DNA from: Nitrospirota bacterium
Lineage (GTDB): Bacteria; JACPQY01
Assembly: GCA_016190245.1 (NCBI GenBank)
Contig: JACPQY010000073.1
Span: 1 to 41,171 of the forward strand
DNA length: 41,171 nucleotides
Direction: 5' to 3'
Shown here: positions 31,079 to 38,070 of the stretch, one piece after another
Layout: each line of letters begins with the position of its first letter
Numbering within the stretch: the stretch's first letter is position 1
Translations under genes and position numbers: made by a program
Notes under the pieces: generated by a model
Told to the model about the DNA's origin: nothing
The model's input: only the letters and a program-made list of their open reading frames with translations
Database searches by the model: none

Positions 31079-32773
31079 ATGACGCTGCCCGTGTTTGCGC
31101 TCGGGATGGTGGCCGTGCTCGTCCTCGGCTACTCCCTCTACGGCCGCTTCATCGCCCGCCGGCTCGCCTTGGATGACGCCCACGCCACGCCGGCGGTCCA
31201 ACTCAACGACGGGATGGATTTCGTGCCCACGCGGCCCTTCTACCTCCTCGGACAGCACTTCAGCGCGATCGCAGCCGCCGGACCGATCGTGGGCCCCATC
31301 GCCGCCTGCCTGGTCTTCGGATGGCTCCCGTGCATGCTCTGGATCGGTCTCGGCGTCATCTTCATCGGTGCCGTCCACGATTTCTCGGCGCTTGTGGCTA
31401 GCGTTCGCCACGAGGCCCGCTCGATCGCCGAGATTGTCCGCCGCGGGATTGGGCGCAGGGGCTGGATGGCCATCATGGCCTTCATCTGGCTCGCGCTCCT
31501 CTACGTCATTGTCGCGTTCACGGATGTGACCGCCGCCACCTTCACGGGCGTCACGGGAGAGTTGGAGGGCCTCCAATTCAACGCGGGAGGCGCGGTGGCC
31601 GCCAGCAGCACGATGTATCTCTTCCTCGCGTTGCTCATGGGCCTCCTCCAGCGGGTCTGGAAGCCGCGGTTGTGGCTCCTCACAGCCATCTTCGTACCGG
31701 CCACCCTCGGCGTGGTGTACCTCGGCACGAAAGTCTCGACGCTCCTAGTCCTACCCCACACAACGTGGGGGGTGATCATCCTGGCCTATTGCCTCGTGGC
31801 CTCCATCCTACCGGTGTGGTCACTCCTCCAATCGAGAGGCTACCTCGGTGGCTTCGTCCTCTACCTCGCGCTGGCCGTCGGATTGATCGGGATTCTGTTC
31901 GGCGGTCACTCCATCCAACAGCCCGCGTTCAAGCAATGGACCGGTCCGGCGATGACAGACTCCCTCTTCCCGTTCCTCTTCGTGACGATCGCCTGCGGGG
32001 CGTGCAGCGGCTTCCACGGCCTCGTATGCAGCGGGACGACCTCAAAACAGATCGAGAAGGAATCCCACTGCCGGCCCATCGGCTATGGGGGGATGCTGCT
32101 CGAGGGACTCGTCGCGGTCATCGCGCTCAGCACGGTGATGATCGTGGCGCCGGGCACCACGCTTCCGGGACCGGGCAAGATCTACGGCGATGGGATCGGC
32201 CGATTCATGACGACAATCACGGGCCCCAACAGTCTCGCCTTTGCCACCACCTTCGGCGCGATGGCCTTTTCCACGTTCGTGTTCGACACGCTCGACGTGG
32301 CGACCCGACTGGGCCGGCTGATCCTTCAGGAACTCTTCGGGGCAAAGGGGCGAGTGGCCGCGGTAATTGCCACGATGGCGACGCTCGCGATGCCTTTGCT
32401 GCTCATCGCGGGCGCGCCGGCGCCGGCGCCGGGGCAGAAGGCGGCGTGGACGCTCTACTGGACGCTCTTCGGCACCTCCAACCAACTCCTGGCCGCGCTC
32501 ACGCTCCTGGCCGTAACCGTCTGGTTGAAACGCACCGGTCGCCCCGTGTGGTTCACCGCTCTGCCGATGGCCTTCGTCATGACCCTCACCGTCTGGTCCC
32601 TTTTCATTCAGATCGGGCACGCGCTCAGCCTGCCGCTCTCGCTTTCGGCCGCGAGCGTCAACGGTTTCGTCGCGATCCTTCTCGTGCTCCTCGCCCTCCT
32701 CCTCGTCATCGAATCCGCCCGCGCCCTGATTCGCCCGCCGGCGTGGGTGGGTTCCGAAGCAAACCGTGGATAG
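31079..32773 (+). CDS. cstA: CstA-family carbon starvation / peptide-pyruvate transporter
   Basis: This encodes 564 aa, an integral membrane protein with about 14-16 hydrophobic segments. It has hallmark CstA sequences: the N-terminal GYSLYGRFIARR and DDAHATPA, then FVPTRPFYLLGQHFSAIAAAGPIVGPI, FIGAVHDFSALVASVRH, and GFHGLVCSGTTSKQI further in. CstA proteins import small peptides or pyruvate when preferred carbon runs short. At 564 aa it is shorter than the 701-aa E. coli protein and matches the short form common in anaerobes and deltaproteobacteria. The ATG lacks an obvious Shine-Dalgarno. Its stop overlaps the GTG of the methyltransferase by 8 nt, so the two are probably co-transcribed. Confidence 0.92.
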   Translation: MTLPVFALGMVAVLVLGYSLYGRFIARRLALDDAHATPAVQLNDGMDFVPTRPFYLLGQHFSAIAAAGPIVGPIAACLVFGWLPCMLWIGLGVIFIGAVHDFSALVASVRHEARSIAEIVRRGIGRRGWMAIMAFIWLALLYVIVAFTDVTAATFTGVTGELEGLQFNAGGAVAASSTMYLFLALLMGLLQRVWKPRLWLLTAIFVPATLGVVYLGTKVSTLLVLPHTTWGVIILAYCLVASILPVWSLLQSRGYLGGFVLYLALAVGLIGILFGGHSIQQPAFKQWTGPAMTDSLFPFLFVTIACGACSGFHGLVCSGTTSKQIEKESHCRPIGYGGMLLEGLVAVIALSTVMIVAPGTTLPGPGKIYGDGIGRFMTTITGPNSLAFATTFGAMAFSTFVFDTLDVATRLGRLILQELFGAKGRVAAVIATMATLAMPLLLIAGAPAPAPGQKAAWTLYWTLFGTSNQLLAALTLLAVTVWLKRTGRPVWFTALPMAFVMTLTVWSLFIQIGHALSLPLSLSAASVNGFVAILLVLLALLLVIESARALIRPPAWVGSEANRG

Positions 32774-33587
32774 CCCACTGCACGAGTTGAAGATCCTGTG
32801 CCCCGCCTGCCACAGGGGCTCATTGGAGCTCTCGTCGGACCCGGTCCCGGTCTGCCGCTGCGCTGTCTGTGCCGCTCGCTTTCCGACCGATCAAGGGGTG
32901 ATCGATCTTGTGCCGGATTTCTCTCTTCGTCGGACCCCCGCCCAGGCGCTGATGGAATGGCACCCGCTTGTGCGAATCTACGAAAGTCGCCTGTGGAGAC
33001 GCAGCCCGGTCTTCGCGCTCCTCACGCATCTCTCTTTCGAGAAGGAATATTCGCTCATCAAGGATGCGGGCCGTGTTGTGGGCGCCCGGCGGGTTCTCGA
33101 TCTGGCGTGCGGTTCAGGCATCTACAGCCGCCGCTTCGCCCGTGAAGTCGGCCCGGGATGGGTCGTCGGTCTTGACCTCTCGCGAGCCATGCTCCGCTAT
33201 GCCGTGAAGCGAAGTCGGGCGGAAGGACTCGACAACCTGGTTTTGATCCGTGGCAACGCCATGGAACTCCCCTTCGAGGCCGGATACTTCGATCTCGTCA
33301 ACTGCTGCGGCGCCCTTCACTTGTTCCCGGACCCGGATCGAGTGATGGCCGAGATCCACCGCGTGCTCAAGCCCGGCGGCCGCTTCACCTGCGGGGCGGT
33401 CCGTCGCGGCGAGGGTGGGTTTGGCAAGGCACGGGCCGCCCTCCAGGAACGGCTCTCCGGAGTGAAATCCTTCACCCTGCAAAGTCTCAAGACGACACTC
33501 GAGGGGATCGGCTTCTCGGAGGTGCAAGGCTGGCACGACGCCGCTCTATGGCTCGTCGTGAGTGCCAGGAAAAGCGACGCGGCCTGA
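32766..33587 (+). CDS. SAM-dependent methyltransferase with N-terminal zinc ribbon
   Basis: This encodes 273 aa from a GTG that lies inside the end of cstA. Residues 12-35 hold two Cys pairs (CPAC and CRCAVC) forming a Trm112-like zinc ribbon. The class I methyltransferase core follows: motif I VLDLACGSGIYSRRFA (about 111-126), the acidic post-I VVGLDLS, then ELPFEAGYFDLV and the LHLFPDPDRVMAEIHRVLKPGG block of the UbiE/BioC superfamily. Its substrate (lipid, quinone, tRNA or other small molecule) cannot be read from the sequence. The association with cstA is probably only transcriptional. Confidence 0.88.
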   Translation: MDSPLHELKILCPACHRGSLELSSDPVPVCRCAVCAARFPTDQGVIDLVPDFSLRRTPAQALMEWHPLVRIYESRLWRRSPVFALLTHLSFEKEYSLIKDAGRVVGARRVLDLACGSGIYSRRFAREVGPGWVVGLDLSRAMLRYAVKRSRAEGLDNLVLIRGNAMELPFEAGYFDLVNCCGALHLFPDPDRVMAEIHRVLKPGGRFTCGAVRRGEGGFGKARAALQERLSGVKSFTLQSLKTTLEGIGFSEVQGWHDAALWLVVSARKSDAA

Positions 33588-33611
33588 GCGGAAAGTCCTC
33601 TTTGATTTGCA

Positions 33612-33639
33612 CAGGATTGTACAGCGGTGTACAATCCTG
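33612..33639 (+). promoter_or_regulatory. Perfect 12-bp inverted repeat: operator of the toxin-antitoxin genes
   Basis: CAGGATTGTACA (33612-33623), spacer GCGG, then TGTACAATCCTG (33628-33639) form a perfect 12-bp inverted repeat. It lies 23 nt before the antitoxin ATG and overlaps the place where a promoter is expected. The GTAC-centred arms resemble operators bound by Phd/YefM-type antitoxins. Autorepression by the antitoxin-toxin complex is the expected mode. Confidence 0.8.
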
Positions 33640-33662
33640 CTCATCGCCTCGGAGGAGAGCCC

Positions 33663-33893
33663 ATGAAGACCGTCACCTTCACCGAATTTCGCAACCACGC
33701 CTCTGAATTCCTGGATCTCGTCGAAAGGGGCGAAACCGTGCGGGTGGTCCGACATGGAAAGCCCGTCGCCAAGATCGTGCCCGCCGGCCGCACAGATCGA
33801 GCGCCAAGCTGGAAATTGCCCGGGCTTCGGCTCATCGCACCCGGCACGGCCATCGCCCGGGCGGTACTTGAGGAACGGCGATCGTCTCGGTGA
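33663..33893 (+). CDS. Phd/YefM-family antitoxin
   Basis: This encodes 76 aa. The ATG at 33663 has GGAGGAG (33650-33656) 6 nt upstream. The N-terminal half is the Phd/YefM DNA-binding fold (TFTEFRNHASEFLDLVERGE, then VRHGKPVAKIVPA). The C-terminal half is the usual unstructured toxin-neutralising tail (a Trp-containing linker, then AVLEERRSSR). It pairs with the PIN-domain toxin downstream. The usual overlap of the two genes is absent: 110 nt separate stop and start. Confidence 0.9.
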   Translation: MKTVTFTEFRNHASEFLDLVERGETVRVVRHGKPVAKIVPAGRTDRAPSWKLPGLRLIAPGTAIARAVLEERRSSR

Positions 33894-33938
33894 ACCCCGC
33901 ACCTTTCCCGAAGTCTTGCCTTCAATTGGACACGCCCG

Positions 33939-33962
33939 GGAGGCGAAGCCGCCTTCGGCTCC
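33939..33962 (+). other. Hairpin between antitoxin and toxin genes
   Basis: GGAGGCGAAG (33939-33948) pairs with CTTCGGCTCC (33953-33962) around CCGC, with one mismatch. There is no U-tract. It lies in the unusually long 110-nt gap and could reduce readthrough or toxin translation relative to antitoxin, or be an REP-like insertion. Confidence 0.6.
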
Positions 33963-34003
33963 GATCTGCGCGTGCATGAGCGGTCAGGAAGGATAGGTCC
34001 GGG

Positions 34004-34426
34004 GTGAATGTCTTCCTGGACTCCTCCGCGCTCGGCAAGCGCTACGTGGAGGAAGCCGGGAGCGACCAAGTGGCCGACATCCTCGCGCGCGCGTCCTCAC
34101 TTGGGCTCTGCGTGATCGCGCCCACCGAGGTGGTCTCCGCGCTGTGCCGACTCCGCCGGGAGAGGCGACTGACACGCGAGCAGTACGGGAAGGCCAAAGC
34201 CGCCCTCTTTCGTGATGTCGGGGACGCCACCGTCATCGGCCTGACAGACGGTGTGATCGCTCGTGCCGTAGGCCTGTTGGAGCGCTGTCCGCTGCGCTCG
34301 TCCGACGCTCTCCATTTGGCCTGCGCGGCGGAGTGGTCGTGTGACCTCTTCGTCTCAGCCGACGATCGGCAGTGTGCGGCCGCGAAGGGCTACGGCCTCA
34401 CCGTCGAGCGCCTGCCCCTCGCGTAG
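34004..34426 (+). CDS. vapC: PIN-domain ribonuclease toxin (VapC-like)
   Basis: This encodes 140 aa from a GTG. The PIN fold's acidic active site is complete: D6 in FLDSSALGKRY, E42 in APTEVVSALCRL, D101 in RSSDALHLACA and D120/D121 in FVSADDRQ. VapC toxins are Mg-dependent endoribonucleases, often cutting tRNA or rRNA, and are held inactive by the partner antitoxin. Length and motif order match the family's PIN_9-like members that pair with Phd/YefM antitoxins. A weak AGGATAGG precedes the start, as expected for low toxin output. Confidence 0.9.
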   Translation: MNVFLDSSALGKRYVEEAGSDQVADILARASSLGLCVIAPTEVVSALCRLRRERRLTREQYGKAKAALFRDVGDATVIGLTDGVIARAVGLLERCPLRSSDALHLACAAEWSCDLFVSADDRQCAAAKGYGLTVERLPLA

Positions 34427-34529
34427 GCCCCCTCTGAAAACAGGGGCGAGGACCGCCCCCCAAGCGCTGAGACCTCGGCGCGACCTCTTTGCCCTGTCTC
34501 CCCGCGACGGATAGAATCACTCGTGGTGA

Positions 34530-34700
34530 AACCAGCCCACGGCGCGGGCCGACGATCTCTATGGACCTGACGACCGCCGCCGCGGGGTCTACCTGGACTT
34601 GAATCGGAGTGGGCGAATAGATCAGGAAGCCGAGTTCGTGGAAGCCGGCGCGATGTTCTCATACCTCGGGAAGACCTACCTGCTGGAATCCATGCAGTAG
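34530..34700 (+). pseudogene. C-terminal fragment of a lost protein
   Basis: After a TGA at 34527-34529 an open frame without a start codon runs to the TAG at 34698-34700. It ends RRGVYLDLNRSGRIDQEAE...FSYLGKTYLLESMQ. The DLNxxGxID loop plus a GKTY strand looks like the end of a real folded protein rather than chance coding. No upstream portion is present; the rest of the 34427-34839 interval holds nothing else I can identify. Confidence 0.35.
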
Positions 34701-34839
34701 TGGACCGGGAAGCGGACCTCGTAATCCAGGAAGGGGAGCATGGTGCACTTCGCCTGGAGAGCCGGACATCCTACGCGCCTCCGCCCCGGCCCAGGCGTCC
34801 GAGCACACAAGGAACGCCATCGGGATCACAGCGGTCACT

Positions 34840-34913
34840 TGGGCGGCACAGGGCTCGAACCTGTGACCTCCGCCGTGTGAAAGCGGCGCTCTAGCCAACT
34901 GAGCTAGCCGCCC
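34840..34913 (-). tRNA. tRNA-Val (anticodon CAC)
   Basis: The minus-strand cloverleaf is complete. The acceptor arm GGGCGGC pairs with GCCGCCC. The D-arm is GCTC/GAGC, and the anticodon arm is CCGCT/GGCGG with loop TTCACAC (U33, anticodon CAC, A37). The variable loop is AGGTC, and the T-arm is ACAGG-TTCGAGC-CCTGT with discriminator A. The CCA end is not encoded. It reads valine GUG codons. Confidence 0.95.
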
Positions 34914-34984
34914 AGAACAACCCTCCGAAGGTACGCGAACGCCCGAAAAAAGCAAGACCGCCCCAAAGCAGTCACTCTCGGCGT

Positions 34985-35013
34985 TTGACACCTCCCACAG
35001 GTGTGTTTATGTA
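34985..35013 (+). promoter_or_regulatory. Consensus promoter of the 47-aa membrane protein gene
   Basis: TTGACA (34985-34990), a 17-nt spacer and TATGTA (35008-35013) make a near-consensus sigma70 promoter. Transcription should begin about 35019-35022, at or next to the ATG at 35022, so the mRNA would be leaderless or nearly so. Confidence 0.65.
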
Positions 35014-35021
35014 GGCGAGTC

Positions 35022-35165
35022 ATGCCGCCCGCCAAGAGGAACCCTCGAACAGCCAGGGGCAAGAAGGACGAGCATCCGGTCCCCAAGTTCTGGCCCGTGA
35101 TCGCCTTCTTCGGCACCGCCTTTGTCGTGCTGGGCCTCTTCGCCTCCGGCTTCTCGCGCGCCTGA
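35022..35165 (+). CDS. Small single-pass membrane protein, 47 aa
   Basis: This short gene encodes a basic cytoplasmic start (PPAKRNPRTARGKKDEH) followed by one transmembrane helix (WPVIAFFGTAFVVLGLFASG) and a short SFRA-like polar end. It has a strong promoter at the expected distance but no Shine-Dalgarno. It lies between tRNA-Val (opposite strand) and the 3' end of bamA. Family unknown; the layout is that of small subunits or regulators of membrane complexes. Confidence 0.65.
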   Translation: MPPAKRNPRTARGKKDEHPVPKFWPVIAFFGTAFVVLGLFASGFSRA

Positions 35166-35219
35166 CATCGCCCCTCGGGCGCGTTCCGCCCCACGCCGCG
35201 CGGACGTGCGGCCGCCTCC

Positions 35220-37502
35220 TCAGAATATCGAGCCGATGAAGAACTCGAAGACCGGCGAAGGCTCGTCCCGCTTCCGGTTGATCGGGAACCCCCACTCGAA
35301 CCGGAGGGGTCCGATGGGGGAGAACCAGCGAATTCCGAACCCCCACCCCTGGCGGAACTTCAGGGGATCCACCACATCCCCCTCCTCGAAAACATTCCCC
35401 AAGTCGTAGAAGAGCACCCACTTGAGCCCGGCCGGGGGGATCAACGGAAAGACCATCTCGTTGTTGATCAGCGCGAGCTTGTTCCCGCCGATCGCCACCT
35501 CGGAACGGCGCGAGGGATCCCCGGGGTACTCACGGTCGCCCTGCACGAATTGCACGGGCGTGAGACTCTGCGAATTGTAGCCCCGCACGGAGCCCAGACC
35601 ACCAGCAAAGAAGCGTTCGAAAAAGGGCACAGGATCCTCGCCCACGCGTTGAAGATACGCGCCCGCCAGTCGCGTCGAGAACACGATCTTCAGGAAGACC
35701 GGGACGTACCACGTCGAGGACGCATCGTACTTCACGAAATCGAAATCGCTCCCCAGGAGCCGGCTCGCCGTTTGAGCCCCCAATCGCTGGACCGAGCCCC
35801 CGGAGGGATCGAAGGGGTGGTTTTTCGTGGACCGCCGGACGGACAGCTCGACGCTGGACGTCGCCCCATCGAACGGAAAGGGTGTCCGCGGGATGTCGCT
35901 CACCTCGCTGATCTTGTATTCGTAGGCGGCAAACAGGCGTGTGAATTCCTCGATGAGGTAGCCGAGCCGCACCTGGCCGCCGGTGTTCTGGATCACGAAT
36001 CCGCGGAAGGACCGCGTCTGCGTGCGAAATGCCTGAAACCCGAGGCTCCAGTCACTGTCCAGAAAGTACGGGTTCAGATAATCGAAGAAGAAGAGCTTCG
36101 ACCTTTTCCCAAACGATGCGGAGGTCGAGAGCTGGTGACCGTAGCCCAGCAGGTTCGCCTGCTGCACCTGGATCATGAAGATCGGCCCTTCGAAGGTGCT
36201 GTATCCGCCGGTGACCTGGAGGGTTCCCGTCGAACCCTCCTTCACCTTCACATCCAAGTCCAGGAGGTCCATCCCCGGGATTCGCCTCGATTGGAAATCC
36301 ACCTCCTCGAAAAAGCCGAGGCGATAGACTTTCTCCCGGCTCCGGCGCAGTCGCGAGATCGAGTAGAGGTCGCCCTCCGCCACCTTCATCTCCCGCCGCA
36401 CCACCTTGTCGCGCGTGGTCGTGTTCCCGACGATGTTGATGCGGTTGAAGTAGACCTTGTTGCCTTTCTTGATCCGGTACTCGATATCCACCTTCAGATC
36501 GTCGTCTCGCACATCGGTGATGGGCTCCACTTCGGCGAAGGCATACCCGAGGTCGCCGTACTTCTCGGTGATCGCGAAGATGTCCTTGCTGACGCGATCG
36601 CGGCTGAAGTAGAGGTCCGGCTTGGTCTCGGTCGCCGCCTCCAGTTCCTGCGGTGTGAAGAGGAGATCTCCCGCGAAGCTGATCCGTCCGATGCGGTAGC
36701 GCGGGCCCTCCTTGACCACCATCGAAAGGTAGATCCACCGCCTGTTCTTGCTGAGCTGCGCGATCGGATCCAGGACTTGAACCTTGATGAAGCCGTTGTT
36801 CAGGTAAAAGGCCTTCACCTTCTCCACATCGTCCTGAAAAATCTCCTTCTGGTAGCGGCCTTCGTCGGTGGCCCAGGAGAACGCCGACGCCACCTTTGTT
36901 TCCATGGCGACGATGAGGTCCTCGTCCGGGAAGGTCGTGTTCCCCACGAAGTTGATCCGCCTCACCTGAACCTTCACCCCTTCCAAGGCCTTGTAGATCA
37001 CGCTGACCTGGTTCCGGGCGGGGATGTGATCCAGTTCGTACACCACTTCTGCGAGGTAGTAGCCTTCCTGCTCGTAGAGCTTCTTAATCGCTTCCACGTC
37101 GCGGCGGACGACTTCGAAATCGAGGAAGGTCCGATCCTTGATCTTGAGGACCTCATCAATCTTCTCCTTCGACACCTTGCTCGATCCCGTCACACGGTGA
37201 TCCTTGATGAGAGGCTTCTCCTTCACGCGGAAGGTCAGCACGGGTCCGCCGCCCTCGTCGCTCACTTCCGCCCGGACGGAATCGAAATACTTGAGCTTGT
37301 AGAGCCGCTTGAGGTCCTCGCTCACGGTCTCTTCGGAGAGGTCCTCGCCGGGCTTCGAACGGATTTCCCGCAGGAGGATCTCCTTTTCCACCCGTTCGGT
37401 CCCGTCGACGCGGACCTCGGCCAGCGGCTCCGCGGCGGCAGCTTCTCCCCCCCCGAGGATCAGGCACAGCGCGGCCAGACCGGCCACCCACACGCGAATC
37501 AT
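35220..37502 (-). CDS. bamA: Outer-membrane protein assembly factor BamA
   Basis: This encodes 760 aa. The ATG at 37502 begins the signal peptide (RVWVAGLAALCLILGGG, cleaved after EAAAA); the frame stays open to 37769 without a signal. Five POTRA domains of about 75-90 residues follow, each opening with a strand such as AEVRVDG, RINFVGNTTF or RINIVGNTTTRD. The 16-stranded barrel begins at about residue 420. The conserved barrel loop motif is present as VRGY (GGLGSVRGYNSQSL), and the chain ends in an aromatic beta-signal (FEFFIGSIF). BamA inserts barrel proteins, such as the porin at 137-1249, into the outer membrane. No skp or lpx genes follow within the window. Confidence 0.95.
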   Translation of the reverse strand: MIRVWVAGLAALCLILGGGEAAAAEPLAEVRVDGTERVEKEILLREIRSKPGEDLSEETVSEDLKRLYKLKYFDSVRAEVSDEGGGPVLTFRVKEKPLIKDHRVTGSSKVSKEKIDEVLKIKDRTFLDFEVVRRDVEAIKKLYEQEGYYLAEVVYELDHIPARNQVSVIYKALEGVKVQVRRINFVGNTTFPDEDLIVAMETKVASAFSWATDEGRYQKEIFQDDVEKVKAFYLNNGFIKVQVLDPIAQLSKNRRWIYLSMVVKEGPRYRIGRISFAGDLLFTPQELEAATETKPDLYFSRDRVSKDIFAITEKYGDLGYAFAEVEPITDVRDDDLKVDIEYRIKKGNKVYFNRINIVGNTTTRDKVVRREMKVAEGDLYSISRLRRSREKVYRLGFFEEVDFQSRRIPGMDLLDLDVKVKEGSTGTLQVTGGYSTFEGPIFMIQVQQANLLGYGHQLSTSASFGKRSKLFFFDYLNPYFLDSDWSLGFQAFRTQTRSFRGFVIQNTGGQVRLGYLIEEFTRLFAAYEYKISEVSDIPRTPFPFDGATSSVELSVRRSTKNHPFDPSGGSVQRLGAQTASRLLGSDFDFVKYDASSTWYVPVFLKIVFSTRLAGAYLQRVGEDPVPFFERFFAGGLGSVRGYNSQSLTPVQFVQGDREYPGDPSRRSEVAIGGNKLALINNEMVFPLIPPAGLKWVLFYDLGNVFEEGDVVDPLKFRQGWGFGIRWFSPIGPLRFEWGFPINRKRDEPSPVFEFFIGSIF

Positions 37503-37950
37503 CGGGCGCGCGCGGGGTTCGGTCCTGTTGCGTGAGGGTTGCCAACCAACATGGGGGGGGGATTCTGGCACAAAACGTCGCCTGACAGAAGAAAGATGAT
37601 GTGCGTTCACGCGCCTGCCCCTGCAAACGAGGACGGCTTCGGGACTCCCGGCCCCCTGACGGAGCTTCCCGTCTCTGGGCGGGAGGGCGTTCCCGCCGTC
37701 CGATTCAAGCCCTGCACTGAAGACGATGTCCCACTCGAGCGAGCCCCGTCCCCGCCATCCAGGCAGCACAGTGGAGTGGCCGCAACCACCGCAGTTTTAT
37801 CTCTCGATAGTTCCGCCCCTTTCGCCACGAGACACCATTCGGCCTGCAACTACGCGAAGTTCTTGATAGAAACATCCATCATTACGCCCCTTGTTCATTG
37901 ACAATAAATAACATCGTCAAGTTTTCTCTCGGCGGCCTTTGGCTCCGTCA

Positions 37951-38024
37951 AGTGACCGAAATCACGCAATAATCATTTTGTGATGTATGTCACATTTCTA
38001 TTGGGTCGTGTGATTGATGTCACT
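37951..38024 (+). promoter_or_regulatory. Three tandem CRP/FNR-type binding sites
   Basis: AGTGA-N6-TCACG (37951-37966), a perfect TGTGA-N6-TCACA (37979-37994) and TGTGA-N6-TCACT (38009-38024) lie with centres 28 and 30 bp apart. All match the CRP/Fnr-superfamily half-site. The third overlaps a TTGACA -35 and would sit at about -42, the class II activator position. The gene controlled is the lipoprotein at 38071. Confidence 0.7.
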
Positions 38025-38052
38025 TGACACCACAACGTGAACATGGTACCAG
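38024..38052 (+). promoter_or_regulatory. Predicted activator-dependent promoter
   Basis: TTGACA (38024-38029) with a 17-nt spacer leads to TACCAG (38047-38052), a poor -10. A weak -10 joined to a class II CRP-type site suits an activator-dependent promoter. The leader would be about 12 nt. Confidence 0.4.
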
Positions 38053-38070
38053 CGTCATGTGGCGGGGAGT

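Larger units (their letters stand above)
37503..38070 (+). other. Divergent intergenic region, AT-rich at its right end
   Basis: This 568-bp gap separates bamA (minus) from the Ig-repeat lipoprotein gene (plus). The left part is GC-rich and crossed by a frame of no coding character. From about 37850 the base composition turns AT-rich and holds three CRP-type palindromes and a TTGACA element. No bamA promoter stands out. Confidence 0.6.

Noticed and set aside
37539-37901. Plus-strand open frame of 120 codons upstream of the Ig-repeat gene
   Set aside because: Begins in the bamA upstream region with no ribosome site and has no protein-like pattern.
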